This document shows positions 1 through 11,352 of a stretch of 64,000 nt of DNA, piece by piece; position 1 is the stretch's first letter; each line of letters begins with the position of its first letter. The notes under the pieces are model-generated. The model made no database searches, was not told where the DNA came from, and saw only the letters and a list, made by a program, of their open reading frames with translations. A program made the position numbers and the translations under genes. The stretch comes from Erinaceus europaeus. Lineage: Eukaryota; Chordata; Mammalia; Eulipotyphla; Erinaceidae. The stretch is from NCBI RefSeq assembly GCF_950295315.1, contig NC_080164.1:107221587-107285586 (forward strand). Direction: 5' to 3'.

Positions 1-107
1 AAGAGTGTTTCTCCTACAAGTAAGATGCATTCCAAGCAAACATTCAGAGGGTGGGGGCAAGGCATTTCTCCTTGAAAGCAACAACCAAGGCCCTTGTCCT
101 CTGTGTT

Positions 108-110
<3 letters not shown>

Positions 111-151
<41 letters not shown>

Positions 152-158
152 TGTGTGT
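111..158. repeat. (GT)n microsatellite
   Basis: About 24 GT units with one 'ta' interruption, followed by a G7 run. Confidence 0.95.
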
Positions 159-872
159 ATGGGGGGGTATTGTCACCATGGCCATGCCCCCCTATCATCT
201 CTGTCATTTCTGACCCATGTCGCCAGGATTCACTTGCCTTCATTGCTCTGAAGTCTATCCCCACAGGGTCAGGCCAAGGAGACCATGTAAGGCCCTGTCA
301 GCGAGAGTCAAGATCACAGAGAAAGATGGCACCTTGAGCTCTCAGTCTGTGTTGACTGTGAGGGCCAGCTTGTGCTGGTCAGCCACTGAGACACAGCTTC
401 ACTCTCCAGAGAGACCTCAAGCAAGCCCAAGGATGGTGAAGGCAGAGCGTGGCGGGCAGGGGGGATGAACGTGGGTTTTCCCTCAACTCCAGAGGTGTGT
501 GTGTGTGAATCTGAATGTCATTGCTGAAAGCCAATTATTTGTAAAGATGACGATGGTCAGTGAGCATTAGATTTTATAGATCAAATACGGAAACTATTTT
601 TATTATTATCTCAAGGTAAGAAACCATTTTTTTTACCTTTCGAGTGCCTCATAGGACCAATTCTTAATCCTTTTTTTTCTTTTTCATTTTTGTATCCTTT
701 AACCTTTCAGAGCTAATGTTGACAGAAATCCTTAGAACTTTTGCCTCTTTGCAATGAAGTGCTGTTTCCCTACCCTGAGTAATCTATTTGTATAACCCCT
801 GGCTGTAATGATACACTTGGAAAGATGTCCCTGTATCTTTGATGACTTTGTTAATGGGATAAGCTGATGAGG

Positions 873-878
873 AATAAA
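873..878 (+). promoter_or_regulatory. Possible poly(A) signal AATAAA of a convergent gene
   Basis: It lies in unique DNA after an AT-rich, UTR-like stretch (about 480-890). The context is 'gaggaataaacacattg'. Assignment to a neighbour such as UNC5C is inference from human gene order only. Confidence 0.25.
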
Positions 879-2039
879 CACATTGTAACCCCACACTCAC
901 TTCTGCCTGGTCCGTACAGGTGGAGGAAGACAAACAGAACAGATCTTTCCAGAATTCACGCCTAGCGGCATCCTATTTATAAGAAGCCAAAAGATGGCTT
1001 TGTATATTCAGCAGTCAGTGGGCTTTCTCTGTGGACCACATTCAACAGTTGTGACTCAGTTTATTAAGCCTGGGTGACACATATCCAGAAATTCTGCTTT
1101 GAAAAAATGTCTTTTGAGGAGTTGGTAAGGTTCTGGAATGATCTGGACTGGTGGGTATGGTGGTGGTATTATCAAATGGTTTGTTCAGCTGAGTGTTAGG
1201 TGTGTCCTCAGCCCTTTTACAGCTTGGCCCAAGAAGGCACATCACAACAGACAGACAGATGCCCACAGATGCACCAACAACTGTAATTCCTTCCCAGCCT
1301 CCTGTATGGACTCTTGAGTGTAACGCACAAATCCTCCCGAACCCCAAATCAGGAGTCCCCGCAGAATGTCCTGGGCCCAGGCCTGTTGGTTGAGAAGAAA
1401 GGAAGATGAGCCTCTGACCTGAGATAGAAATGATTCACTACTGTTCAGACAGGTCCCTCAGCAGAGCTCGACATGGCCAAAGGTGAGGACCTTTCAGGGT
1501 CCCTTGTGAATCTGCCCGAGTCCGTGTGCCCATCCAGCCTTAAAACCCAAAGACCTCCTGGAATGGGCATAGCCAGATCTGCTGTGGAACTTGATGGGGC
1601 TGCAGGATGCCCCGGTACAGAGGCACAGAGTGGAGGCGGGGGGCGGGGGGAGGCAGGGAAGCTCTGAAGGCAGAGGTGAGTTGGGTGGGCCCTTGGTCTT
1701 GAACCTGAGCTCTTGGTGGAGCTGTGCCAGAGATTCCAGACCTGGCCTGAGTTCCAGAGGGTAAAAGGGACTGTTCTAGCACAGCGTTGAGCAGCAGGGT
1801 CCATAGGCAAGGTACACGCCTTTGCCCATCTCTGGTCTTCAGGTCTCCTGTGACCTTGTAAGTGGAGTGCAAAAGCCCCAGTGTACACCCTCCAGGCCAT
1901 CAGGGGAGGGCAGCAGCCCAGCTTAATCCAAGTCCAACATGTGGCTTGGGTCTCTTTCCTCCTTTCCCAGCCCAAGGTGGGAGGTGGTGCAGAACTTGTC
2001 ACTAACTGGACACTCTCAACCCCTAGACACACACTTAGA

Positions 2040-2530
2040 GAGAGAGTATGTGTGCTAGGTGTGTGTGGTTGTGTCTGTGTGTGAATATCTGTCTCTGTGT
2101 GCTGGATGTGTGTGTGTGTGCTGGGTTGTGTGTGTCTGTATGTTGTTGAATTTTTTTGTGTGCTATGTGTGTATGTGCGGTTGTGTTGTGCTGGGTTCTG
2201 TGTCTGTCTGTGTGTGTGCTATGTGTGTGTACTGTGCGTGTCTATGTGTGTGTGTCTCTGGCTGTGTGTGTCCACTGGGTGTATTTGTATGTCTCTGTGT
2301 GTGCTTGTGTCTGTCTCTGTGTGTGCTAAGTGTGTGTGTCTGTGTCTGTGTCCATGTCTTTATGTGTATGCTAGGTGTGTGTGAGTGTATGTGTGCTGGA
2401 TGTGTGTTTTTGTGTGTGTGCTTGGTGTGTGTGTCTGTGTTTGTATGTGTGTGCTAGGTGTGTCTCTGTGCTGGGTGTGTGTGTTGACTGTGTGTGCTGA
2501 GTTGTGTGTGTGTGTATGTGTGCTGGGTGT
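2040..2530. repeat. Degenerate GT-rich minisatellite
   Basis: About 490 bp of imperfect units of the type 'tgtgtgctgggtgtgtgtg' with 'tgtctg' variants. The plus strand is nearly free of A. It produces long Cys/Val-rich open frames in several frames that are not genes. Confidence 0.9.
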
Positions 2531-3136
2531 CACAGCCTGGCGTGAGTTAACTGTTGAATGATGGCCAGTTGGTAGTTGTCCACTGCAGTTTCTGAGGAGG
2601 GACACCCTGCAGCTTCTGAACTCAGAAGCCTCTGCCCATGACCTGAAGAGCCCAGCTGCAGACTATGTCAGAGAGAGGTTTGGGCTTAGTCTTTTTTTTT
2701 TATGAACTGCAACCACACAGCCTTGGCTCTGCAGAGTCGGAGCCCTTCCTCCAGTGTATGGGAGGTCCCTCTTGCTGTTTCTTCTATGCAATTGCTTTTC
2801 TAGAAAACTCCTGGAGAGGAGGAGTATGCAGGGGGATGGAGGGAAGGAGTACTAGCTCCAGGAGACCCCTCTCCCAGGCTGCCTAGCCCACCCTTCCTCC
2901 AGTCCTCTGGGTTTATAAATCGTCTGCATTTGCTCTGTCGACCACCATGTACCAAATGTAAGAAACACTTTCTAAACAGGTAATAAATTATATTCACAAG
3001 CAAAGGAGAGTACTGCCCCCCTGCTTTCTTACAACAAGCCTCTCTCTGGGTCTCTTACACTGGGTTCTGAACGGATGGCCAGTGTTCACACCCCTGCTCA
3101 GAAAGGACTCAAACAGGATTGTGCTGCACAGACTTT

Positions 3137-3342
3137 TTTAAAAAGATACATTTATTTATTTATGATTTTGACAGAGATATAGAAAAATTGAGAAGGAAGA
3201 GAGAGATAAAGAGACAGACACCTGCAGCCCTGCTTCACCACTCCTGAAGCTTTCCCCCTGCAGGTGGGAGCCAGGGGCTTGAACCTAGGTCCTTGTACAC
3301 TGTAATGTGTGCACTCAACCAGGTGCACCACTGCTTGGCCAA
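3137..3342 (-). mobile_element. SINE, family A
   Basis: Near full length in reverse: T-rich tail at the left, then 'ctgcaggtgggagccagggg', then the reversed tRNA-like head ending 'ccactgcttggcc'. Confidence 0.9.
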
Positions 3343-3439
3343 CCTGCACATACTTTGCACAACAGGACCCCCCGACCCCAGGACTTGACCCCCCTGAGAT
3401 GCCAATTCCACGGGTTTGGGTCATACTGACGTGTGTTGA

Positions 3440-3865
3440 GAGACATATTTATCTATTTATTGTTGGTCATCTCTGTGGCTTCACCTCTCCCAGGCCAACA
3501 CTTTTCAGATATAAAGCCAGAACAAGAAAAAAAGACACCCCAGCACCCCAGTTTCCTTCAGTGTAGTGGAGGGCCAGGACTGAACCTGTGCTATATTCAT
3601 AACAGAGCAGTTCACTGTCTGGGTGAGCTTCTTTCTTTTTGATTGTTCTTATTATCTTTATTAGATAATAAAGACAGCCTGAAATTGAGGGGGAGATAGA
3701 GAATAAGAGAGACACCTGCAGTTCTGCTTCACCATGTGCAAAGCTTCCCCCCTGCAGGTAGGGACTGGAAACTCAAATCCACATCCTTGTGCATTGTAAC
3801 ATGTGCGCTCAGCCAAGTGTGCTATCACCCAGCCCTCTGGGTGAGCTTCTCACCATCCTTGCTGT
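3440..3865 (-). mobile_element. SINE of the D/C kind, split by a nested SINE
   Basis: A reversed short SINE ('aggactgaacctgtgct' ... 'gtctgggtgagctt') is interrupted at 3632 and resumes at 3836. The split is caused by the A copy listed next. Confidence 0.7.
3633..3835 (-). mobile_element. SINE, family A, nested, with 15-bp target duplication
   Basis: Flanked by perfect direct repeats 'tctgggtgagcttct' at 3618-3632 and 3836-3850, direct proof of insertion by target-primed reverse transcription into the older SINE. Confidence 0.93.
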
Positions 3866-4389
3866 GAGTTTTCCATGCCTGCAGATGGTGCAGAGGTAAG
3901 AGTGGAGTCTCAGCACAAGAGAAACCTGGGAATGACAGGAGGGCACAGTCCCATCCTGAGACAGACAGCTCTACAGAGTGATTGTGCCTGGGAGTGTGTG
4001 GGGAGGTGGGGGAGGGGCAGTGACAGCCTGCCCAAAGCTAGGTCTGCCCCTCAGGGTAGCAGGTGGCCAACGGGGCACTTAAGCCAAGACGAGGCACCTG
4101 GAAGCTTTGGGCTCTTACATAAAGGAACACTGCACTATGAACACTGCAGCTCATGGCCGGGTCTCAGTCCACAGCAACTCAAATCAACTTCCACTCTTCA
4201 AGGGGTGTCTGTCTGTCTATAGATGCAGGTGGGGGAGGACAGGACCACCAGGAGTTAGATCTGGCATCAAAAAGAGGGCCAAAGGCTATCACTGCTTCTG
4301 AGACTGGGAGGACACACTCTCCTAGAACTGAGCCTCATGTACTGTTACTGTTCTTCATTGCTTCTCTTTTAATGAAGATTTATGTGATT

Positions 4390-4637
4390 CCTTCTTTCAT
4401 TATTTATTTTTTTTTGGCACTAAGGTTATCAATAGGACTCAGTGCCAACACTACTATTCCCAGCAGCCATTTTGTTTGATAGAGGATGAGAGACAGAGAA
4501 AAGCAGAGACACCTGTAGACCTGATCCATCTTTTCTGAACCTTCCCCTTGCACTCCAGGTGGGGACTGGGGACTTGAACCCAGGTCCTAACACAGGGTAA
4601 CGTATGCTCTACTGGGTGCACCACCCTCCAGCTCCTC
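4390..4637 (-). mobile_element. SINE, family A with module M
   Basis: The reversed module ('aaggttatcaataggactca') comes first, then a purine-rich middle, then the head ending 'gggtgcaccaccctccagctcc'. Confidence 0.85.
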
Positions 4638-5034
4638 TGTGTTTGGTTTTATAAGAAGAAACCAGAGCCCCTTCAGTTCTGGTGTAAGGCAGTGTCCAGG
4701 ACTGAAGCTGGATGCTCACTCTTGTTTCAGCTGGGCAAGGCCTGAACAATTGGAGTCCCTGGAGTTTTCTTCCTATTTCTACACTCTGGGTTTTGAGGTA
4801 TGTTAATAGTCCCTGCTTGCTTGGGTCAAGTTCAGCCGGAATCACCAGCCCCTGGTGGTGTCCTCCTACAGTTCGCAGCAGATCCTAGCTTTGGAGAAGT
4901 GCGGGGAGATGCCCTCAGTTGGATTACAGCTGGCCCTACCCCAGAGTTTGTGTTTTTGAAGAGTTTGAATTGCCCTTGGGCAAAGGAACCATCCACATCA
5001 GGGTCACAGTCACTACAGCTGGATCCAAACCTGG

Positions 5035-5905
5035 GTCACGGGGCAGGGTGGCAGTCCACCTAGTTAAGTACTCAAGAGTTATACTCAAGCCCCAGCTCTC
5101 CACCTGCAGGGGGAACACTGCAGGTCTCACTCTCTTGCTTTTTCTCCCTCCCTCCCTCTGTCTCCAGTATTATCTCTGGGCTTGGTGCTGGCACTAAGAA
5201 TTCACTGCTATTGATATGGCCATTTCTCCCCCATTTTATTGGCTAGGACAGAAAGTAATTGAGAAAGGAGGAGACATAAAGAAAGAGAGGCTCGGTGGGT
5301 GCACCCAGCACATAGTACTAAGTGCACATAGTACTAAGCTCAAGGACCTGTGCAAGGATTTGGGTTTGAGCCCCTGGCTCCCCATCTGTGTGTGTGGGGA
5401 GAACATTACAAGTGGCAAAGTAGGTTTCTTTCTCTCTCCCTTATCTCTCAATTTCTATCCTACCCAATAATAAAAATTAAAATAAATAATAATATAAATT
5501 AAAATAATAAAATTAAAATAATGGAAAAATGGCCTCTAGGAGCAGTGGATTTGTAAAGCTAGCAGCGAGTCCCAGTGATAACCCTGGAGGCAAAAGAAAA
5601 GAAAAAAGTGAGAAAGAGAGGGATAGAGAAATACAGACACCTACAGACCTCCTTCACCACTTGTGAAGCATCCCCTTGCAGGTGGGGCACATGAAATTGA
5701 ATTTGAGTCCTTGCGTATAGTGCTATGTGCACATTATAGGGTGTGCCATTGCCTGGCCCACTTCTTCCTTTTCTGTCACCTTCTCCCCTCTCAATTTCTC
5801 TCTGTCCTATCAAGTTAAAAAAAAAAAGAGTGAGAAAAATGGCCACTGAGAGTGGGCACTGAACTCCAGAAATAACCTTGGTGGCAATAAAAATAAAAAT
5901 AAGTT
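5035..5905. mobile_element. Cluster of interleaved A SINEs with module M
   Basis: Five pieces: plus head 5035-5165; reversed module part 5166-5290; plus copy with full M 5288-5595; reversed A 5594-5760; plus remainder with M 5760-5905. The last two pieces suggest that one plus copy was opened by the reversed one. Confidence 0.75.
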
Positions 5906-5968
5906 ACCAAATGTGGGTCAAAAATGTCAAGGCAAGGACAGTAGGGACAGTATAGGGGCTTGCAACAA

Positions 5969-5982
5969 ATGCGCATGCGCAC

Positions 5983-6059
<77 letters not shown>

Positions 6060-6093
6060 CGCACGCGCGCGCGCGCGCGCACACACACACACA
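5969..6093. repeat. Perfect alternating purine/pyrimidine tract (GC/GT/GC/CA)
   Basis: 125 bp without a break in R-Y alternation: 'atgcgcatgcgcacgc', then about 34 GT units, then two GC blocks joined by 'gcac', then (CA)7. Such tracts form Z-DNA under negative supercoiling. Confidence 0.95.
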
Positions 6094-6096
6094 ATC

Positions 6097-6248
6097 AAGG
6101 GCTGGGGAGACCGCATAGTGGTTCTGCAAAAAGCCTTTCCTACCTGAAGCTTTGAGGTCCCAGATTCAGTCCCCATCACCACCATCTGCCAGAGGTGAGC
6201 AAGGCTCTGGGAAAAATTATAGTAATAATACTACTAATGATAATAATA
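6097..6248 (+). mobile_element. SINE, family C
   Basis: 'gggctggggagaccgcatag' head, B box 'agattcagtcc', A/T-rich 'taataata' tail. It abuts the alternating tract directly. Confidence 0.85.
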
Positions 6249-6252
6249 ATGA

Positions 6253-6385
6253 GGAGGCGGGAGAGACAGCATAGTGGTTCTGAAAAAGACTCTCCTGCCT
6301 GAGGCTCTGAGCTCCCAGGTTCAATCTTCAGCACCACCATCAGCCAGAGCAGAGCAGGACTCTGGAAACAAACAAATGAAAAACT
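6253..6385 (+). mobile_element. SINE, family C (tandem neighbour)
   Basis: A second C copy with B box 'ggttcaatctt' and tail 'aaacaaacaaatgaaaa', five bases after the first. Confidence 0.85.
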
Positions 6386-6885
6386 GGTCCCACTGAAGGC
6401 ACCGATTCAAATGGAGACCTCCTCTGTGTTAGGGGCCAGGTGGTGGCATCAGTTTGAGCATTTTTTCTGAGCCATGATGAGCTCTTCCAAGTCCCCTGCG
6501 GTCTCTAAGGCCAGTTAGGATGCACTCATACCCATGGAGTGACAGGAAAAGTACCTTTCAAACCTCTGAGGAGGAAGTGTGCCTCACAGAGCACCTGGTA
6601 AGTCTTGTCTCAAACACTGTTTCCCAGTGCTGAGGGGATGAGGGGTGGGAGGGTAGGGAGTGGAGGGAGGGTGATGGGGGACTGAAGCCACGCTGCCGCC
6701 TTTGGGTCCTCATCATTGAGGCCTTGTGGCCAGAGGTATAACCACTGGCAGGTCTACTGTGAGGGGCATCTCCTCCTCAGGTGGCTCTAGTTCTTGAACA
6801 ACATGAGCTGCCTGCCCCAGGTGGAGGGAGGATGAAGCTTCATTAATTATTATTATTCATTCTAGTCTTAGCAATAACATTTGTT

Positions 6886-7172
6886 AGGGGGCCGACTGGT
6901 GGCACACCTGCTTAAGCACACACATTACAGGACCCAGGTTCAAGCCTTCAGTCCTCACCTATAGGTGGGAAGCTTCACAAGCAGTGAAGTAGGGCTGCAG
7001 GTATCTCTCTATCTCTCTCCCTCTTTATCTCCCCTCCCGTCTCAATTTATCTCTGTCCTATCCAATAAAATAGAAAGAAGGAAAAAAAAAAAAAGGAATG
7101 GGGAATGGCCTCTGGGAATGGTGGATTTGTAGTGCCAGCACCAAGCCCCTATAATAGTCCTGGTGGCAATAA
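6886..7172 (+). mobile_element. SINE, family A with module M
   Basis: Head 'ggggccgactggtggcacac', a poly(A) block at 7081-7094, then the full module to 'ctggtggcaataaataagt'. Confidence 0.9.
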
Positions 7173-7486
7173 ATAAGTAAAATGACATTTATTGAACAAA
7201 TTCATAACAGAATCTCACCCACACTTGTGGATACTTCACTTCCACTATCGCCTGGATTGGATCTTAGGTATGGATGATGATTGGAGAACACAGTGGCTGT
7301 CACCAGTTCCTCTGGATTTGGTGATTTGGGTAGAGATTTTGCCTGTGACCGACATTTCTGTGGGCATTCTCCACAGTAGCTGCAGAGTCCAATTGCACCC
7401 CTCCTCCCCAAATGACGGCTGACTCTGGTAACCTTCAGGACATCCTGAGAGAAAGTCAGGAAGCTGAAGCCGTGGGGCAAGGAGTT

Positions 7487-7870
7487 GCCTGGTTTTAAGC
7501 TCCCGGTCCCCACCTGCAGGTGGGAAGCTTCACAAGCATTGAAGCAATGCAGGTGTCCCTCTGTCTCCCTTTCTTTTAAACTTTATTTATTTATTATCTT
7601 TATTTATTGGATACAGACAAACAGAAATCAGGAAGGTAGGGAAAAATAGGGAGAGAGACAAAGAGACACCTGAAGCCCTGCTTCACCACTCACAAACTTT
7701 CCCTCTGCAGGTGGGGACTGGGGGCTTAAACCTGGGTCCTTTCACATTGTAAGGTGTGCACTCAACCAGATGCACCATTGCCTGGCCCCCTCTCCCTTTC
7801 TACATACCCCTGCCTTCTCAATCTCTCTCTGTCTCTGTCAAAAAATAAAATATATAAAATATTTATTTTA
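7487..7870. mobile_element. A SINE (+) opened by a second A SINE (-)
   Basis: The plus copy runs 7487-7570 and resumes at 7790-7870. The reversed full copy lies at 7575-7790 between them. Confidence 0.85.
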
Positions 7871-7883
7871 AAAGTATGATCAT

Positions 7884-8151
7884 GGGAATTGGGCGGTAGT
7901 GCAGCGGGTTAAGTGCAGGTGGTGCAAAACGCAATGACCAGCATAAGGATCCTGGTTCAAGCCCCTGGCTCCCCACCTGCAGGGAAGTAGCTTCACAAGC
8001 GGTGAAGCAGGTCTGCAGGTGTCTTTCTCTCCCCCTCTCTGTCTTCCTCTGCTCTCTCCATTTCTCTCTGTCCTATCCAACAACAATGACATCAATCATA
8101 ACTACCACAATAAAACAACAAGGGTAACAAAAGGGAATAAATAATTTTTTT
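7884..8151 (+). mobile_element. SINE, family B, with target duplication
   Basis: Full length from 'gggaattgggcggtagtgc' to 'acaagggtaacaaaaggg'. It is flanked by 'aaagtatgatcat' at 7871-7883 and 8152-8164. Confidence 0.95.
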
Positions 8152-8532
8152 AAAGTATGATCATATAACAACATAGGAAAGTTGCATTGCTCTTGTGTAG
8201 TGTCATGCTGGGGGTCGAACCCAGGGAGTGGGATGTCAGGACACACCCTTGGCCACAGTGCCCCTGGTGCTGACCTGGTCTGGCCACCCAGGCCAACCCC
8301 AGTGGCCATACACTGCCAGCTGCCCTCAGACCAGCGGCTCCCCCACTATCCTCCTGTCACTCCCAGCATATGGTCGCACCCCCTCGTGGCGGGAAAGAGG
8401 AACCCATAGGTGCCTTAGGCTCTGGGGCTGGGCTGTACCCCAATACACAAACTCACCTGCACCAGTTCCTTCAGCACTGCATGCCTGCCTGCTTCAACTG
8501 GTATTTGCAAAGACAAAGGGAAGAAAGGAAGG

Positions 8533-8745
8533 GAGGAGTTGGATGGTGGCATAGCTGGTTGAACACACATGTTACAATGTGCAGGGACCTGGGTTCAAAC
8601 TCTTGGTACCCACCTGCAAAGGGAAAGTTTGAGAGTGGTGAAGCAGGGCTGCAGGCGTCTCTCTGTCTCTCTTCCTCTCATCACCCCCTTCCCTCTCAAT
8701 TTCTGGCTGTCTCTAGCCAATAAATAAAAAAATAAAAAAGCAACA
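8533..8745 (+). mobile_element. SINE, family A
   Basis: Head 'ggagttggatggtggcatag', tail 'ccaataaataaaaaaataaa'. It lies just past the inferred BMPR1B 3' end. Confidence 0.9.
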
Positions 8746-8817
8746 AGAAATGAAGAAATGAAGGAAGAAAGACTAAAAAACATTTTTTTGTTGTTCTCAA
8801 GGGGAGAATGAAGCCAT

Positions 8818-8823
8818 TTTATT
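8818..8823 (-). promoter_or_regulatory. Candidate poly(A) signal AATAAA (downstream one)
   Basis: Minus-strand context 'ccaataaaatggcttc', followed 20-45 nt on by a T-rich 'tgttttttagtc' stretch that could be the downstream element. Cleavage would fall near 8795-8805. Confidence 0.5.
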
Positions 8824-8846
8824 GGGGAATGTTAAAAACAAAGCCA

Positions 8847-8852
8847 TTTATT
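8847..8852 (-). promoter_or_regulatory. Candidate poly(A) signal AATAAA (upstream one)
   Basis: TTTATT on the plus strand, in the context 'tatcaataaatggcttt' on the minus strand. It is the first of two closely spaced signals at the inferred BMPR1B 3' end. Confidence 0.5.
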
Positions 8853-9926
8853 GATACAATCTTTAACAAATACAATTGTTCCCTAGTACTGAATAGTTAG
8901 AGTATATACAGATTCAATAAGGCACTGGTTCTCTCAAAAGAGCTTTCTTCTGGTTACAGACAGACAACAAAAGTTAGTATCTATTTGCTAACTTCTTCTG
9001 CCACCCCTCCTCCCCCTATACCTCCAAACATGGCATTGTGTCTTGCTCTAACAGGAGGAATTGTAAACTGCTGAATCAAATAATTTCTGTTTCCACGGCT
9101 GTGTAACTTGGGTTTTCTAAGGCAGATCTATGGAACTGTTCAAGTTAAAGAAAAAAGAAAACTGTTCCTCTTTCTTGTACTCTTTCACTTTCAGAGGATT
9201 CAGACCAAACCAAAAACATAAAACATGGCAACATGGAAGGATCAGACATGGCTAAAAAATCGAGGCAATTCCATCTTGATTAAGGAGCTGTGCTTGGCTA
9301 TACATCAGCTGAAATGTGCCCGATAGCTCTCTGCCAGTCAAAGCTTCCCATATGTCAGATTTCCAAGATACTCTGTGTCTTGAGGAAAGGAAAAAAAAAT
9401 AATAATGGTAAAGAGTGCCTTTGGGGAGGTGCTACCCAATGTCTGTGTTGCCAACACGACATTCAGAGCACAGTTACCCATGATTCTGTCATCTACACAC
9501 ATTCATAAATAAATATTAGGCTTCATTTAGTACTTTCTCATCCATAATATTTGACTCTCAAATCCACATGATGGAGTTGTGCCTTACTCCAAACTGAACA
9601 ATTATATATACATATATTTCTATATGATATGTACAGATACATAAAAAAAACCTTGACACCTGAACACCTTAGCATTCAAAGCTCATAGTAGCTACCAACT
9701 AATATTTCAGAATAAGTTTGGGGGGAGTGGGGCCATTCAAAGAAAGATTTCATCTTCAATATAGTCCTGAAGGTAAGTGATGATCTACATTCCTAATTTC
9801 CCGGTTCCCACGTCTACTACTGAAAGACAAAGCAAAACCATATAAAATTCAAACCAGGGGTGTGAGAATTTTAAAAATCAAAAAGAATTATTCACAAGTA
9901 GTAGGTAGCCCCTTCAGGAGGAAAAT

Positions 9927-10127
9927 TTTTTTAAATTTTATTTATTACTGGATAGAGACAGAGAAATTGAGAGGGGAGGAGGAGAGAGAGGGAGAGAGAC
10001 ACCTGCAGTCCTGCTTCATCACTCATGCAACCCCCCCCCCCATGCAGGTGGGAACCAGGGGCTTGAACCCACATCCTCTTGCACTGTAATGTGAACGCTG
10101 AACTGGGTGCACTACTGCCTGGCCCCA
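9927..10127 (-). mobile_element. SINE, family A, inside the BMPR1B 3' UTR
   Basis: Same strand as the gene, so the SINE would be transcribed in sense in the mRNA. It carries a C11 run at 10031-10041 in place of the usual short C tract. Confidence 0.9.
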
Positions 10128-11239
10128 GAAGAAGATTAATATTCCATAATTGGGGGGGGGGGGTAAGATACAGAGAAAATGTATCCATAAGTGAATCTGT
10201 GTCTCATTGAAAGACCATAATAACAAAATAGGTCTTTCAAGTGATCTAGGGCATAATTCTTAGGTGTTTATAGTAAGTGCACCAAACATAATTGAGGAAA
10301 CTTTTGGATATGATTTTAATTTCTTCCCATTCTCCATGGGAACTCCCTAGAAAGACAGTGATGATTAAATCATCACACCCTTATCCATGAAATACTCTGA
10401 CATAAACTTGTCTGTATGTGAGAAATTTCCAGAAAGAAAACATGTTTTTATCTGAGAGACAAGCCCATTTCTCATTTAAATTTAGGACTGAAACACAAAC
10501 ACAATCCCCTCTTAACCATCGTTGAGTATTTACTTCTAGGTTTGTGATTAGATCGGAGGTACTGAAGTTTCTTGCCAAGGCTCAGATGATTCTAAACTTT
10601 TTCTACTCACATATTCCTTTCACAAGTGATCACAAAGATTGGCACAGAAGAAAATAACCTCTATATTAGTTCTTAATATCAGTACAAGCAGCATTCTGGT
10701 TAGTTGGAATTAACTCTGTTGAACCTTTGAAAACTAGACAGTTTTTTTTTCCCCTAAGAATTTAAAAACAGCTTTCGTTATCACAGATGGTGACAGTGTT
10801 CCAGAAGCCCAGCACCTATGTCCTTTCCACTCGGGTGTTTCTGGCTGCACAAGTCACTGTGGAGGGGAGGACAACATTCTCTCAAAAGCCCTCTGCTCTG
10901 CCCTTCTTTCATGTGTTGCAGAACACTGCCCCCCGGAGGATCCTGGAGGGAACGCTTTTAATTAAGGCCAAGGGGAAGGGCTTCTTCTAAGGTCTTTTAA
11001 ACAGAAACCAGAAGCAGGAGAAAGCGGGCTCAGGGAAACATTGGTGATGAGGGATGGAGGCCGTTTTTTTTTTCAGCTTTCTTATGCTCCTGTTACCAAG
11101 GATTATCGGCCCAGCCCAGGTTCTGAGGTGCTGCTCAGAGGTGGAACCCCAAAGATCTGAGGGGACCAGAGAGATGTTTTTTGCAACCTCAACACAAAGA
11201 GGAGGAACCAAATTAATTAAAATAAATTAAAAAGTGAAT

Positions 11240-11352
11240 GTTGTACTGGGCCAGCGCATTGCTTTGCCCTGTGTGTGACCTAGGTTTGAAATTTCCCATT
11301 TCAGCTGTGGGGTTCTTTCACTTTGTCTCTATCTTCAAAAGAAAAAAAAAAA
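11240..11352 (+). mobile_element. SINE, family D fragment, inside the 3' UTR
   Basis: 'gcattgctttgccctgtgtg' with B box 'aggtttgaaattt' and an A13 tail; antisense to BMPR1B. Confidence 0.7.

Larger units (their letters stand above)
1..8790. other. Region beyond the BMPR1B 3' end
   Basis: No coding exon was found. Beyond the repeats listed separately, these parts show nothing I can name: 160-480, 900-2040, 2530-3135, 3850-4385, 4640-5035, 6390-6885, 7175-7485, 8165-8530. Open frames of 100-195 codons here have no protein resemblance. 480-900 may be the 3' end of a convergent gene (see findings). Confidence 0.6.

Noticed and set aside
1445..2032. 195-codon open frame on the minus strand
   Set aside because: No recognisable domain, no supporting splice or promoter signals, and composition of random GC-rich DNA.
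2059..2457. Cys/Val-rich open frame of 132 codons
   Set aside because: Artefact of the GT-rich minisatellite; similar frames occur in the other phases.
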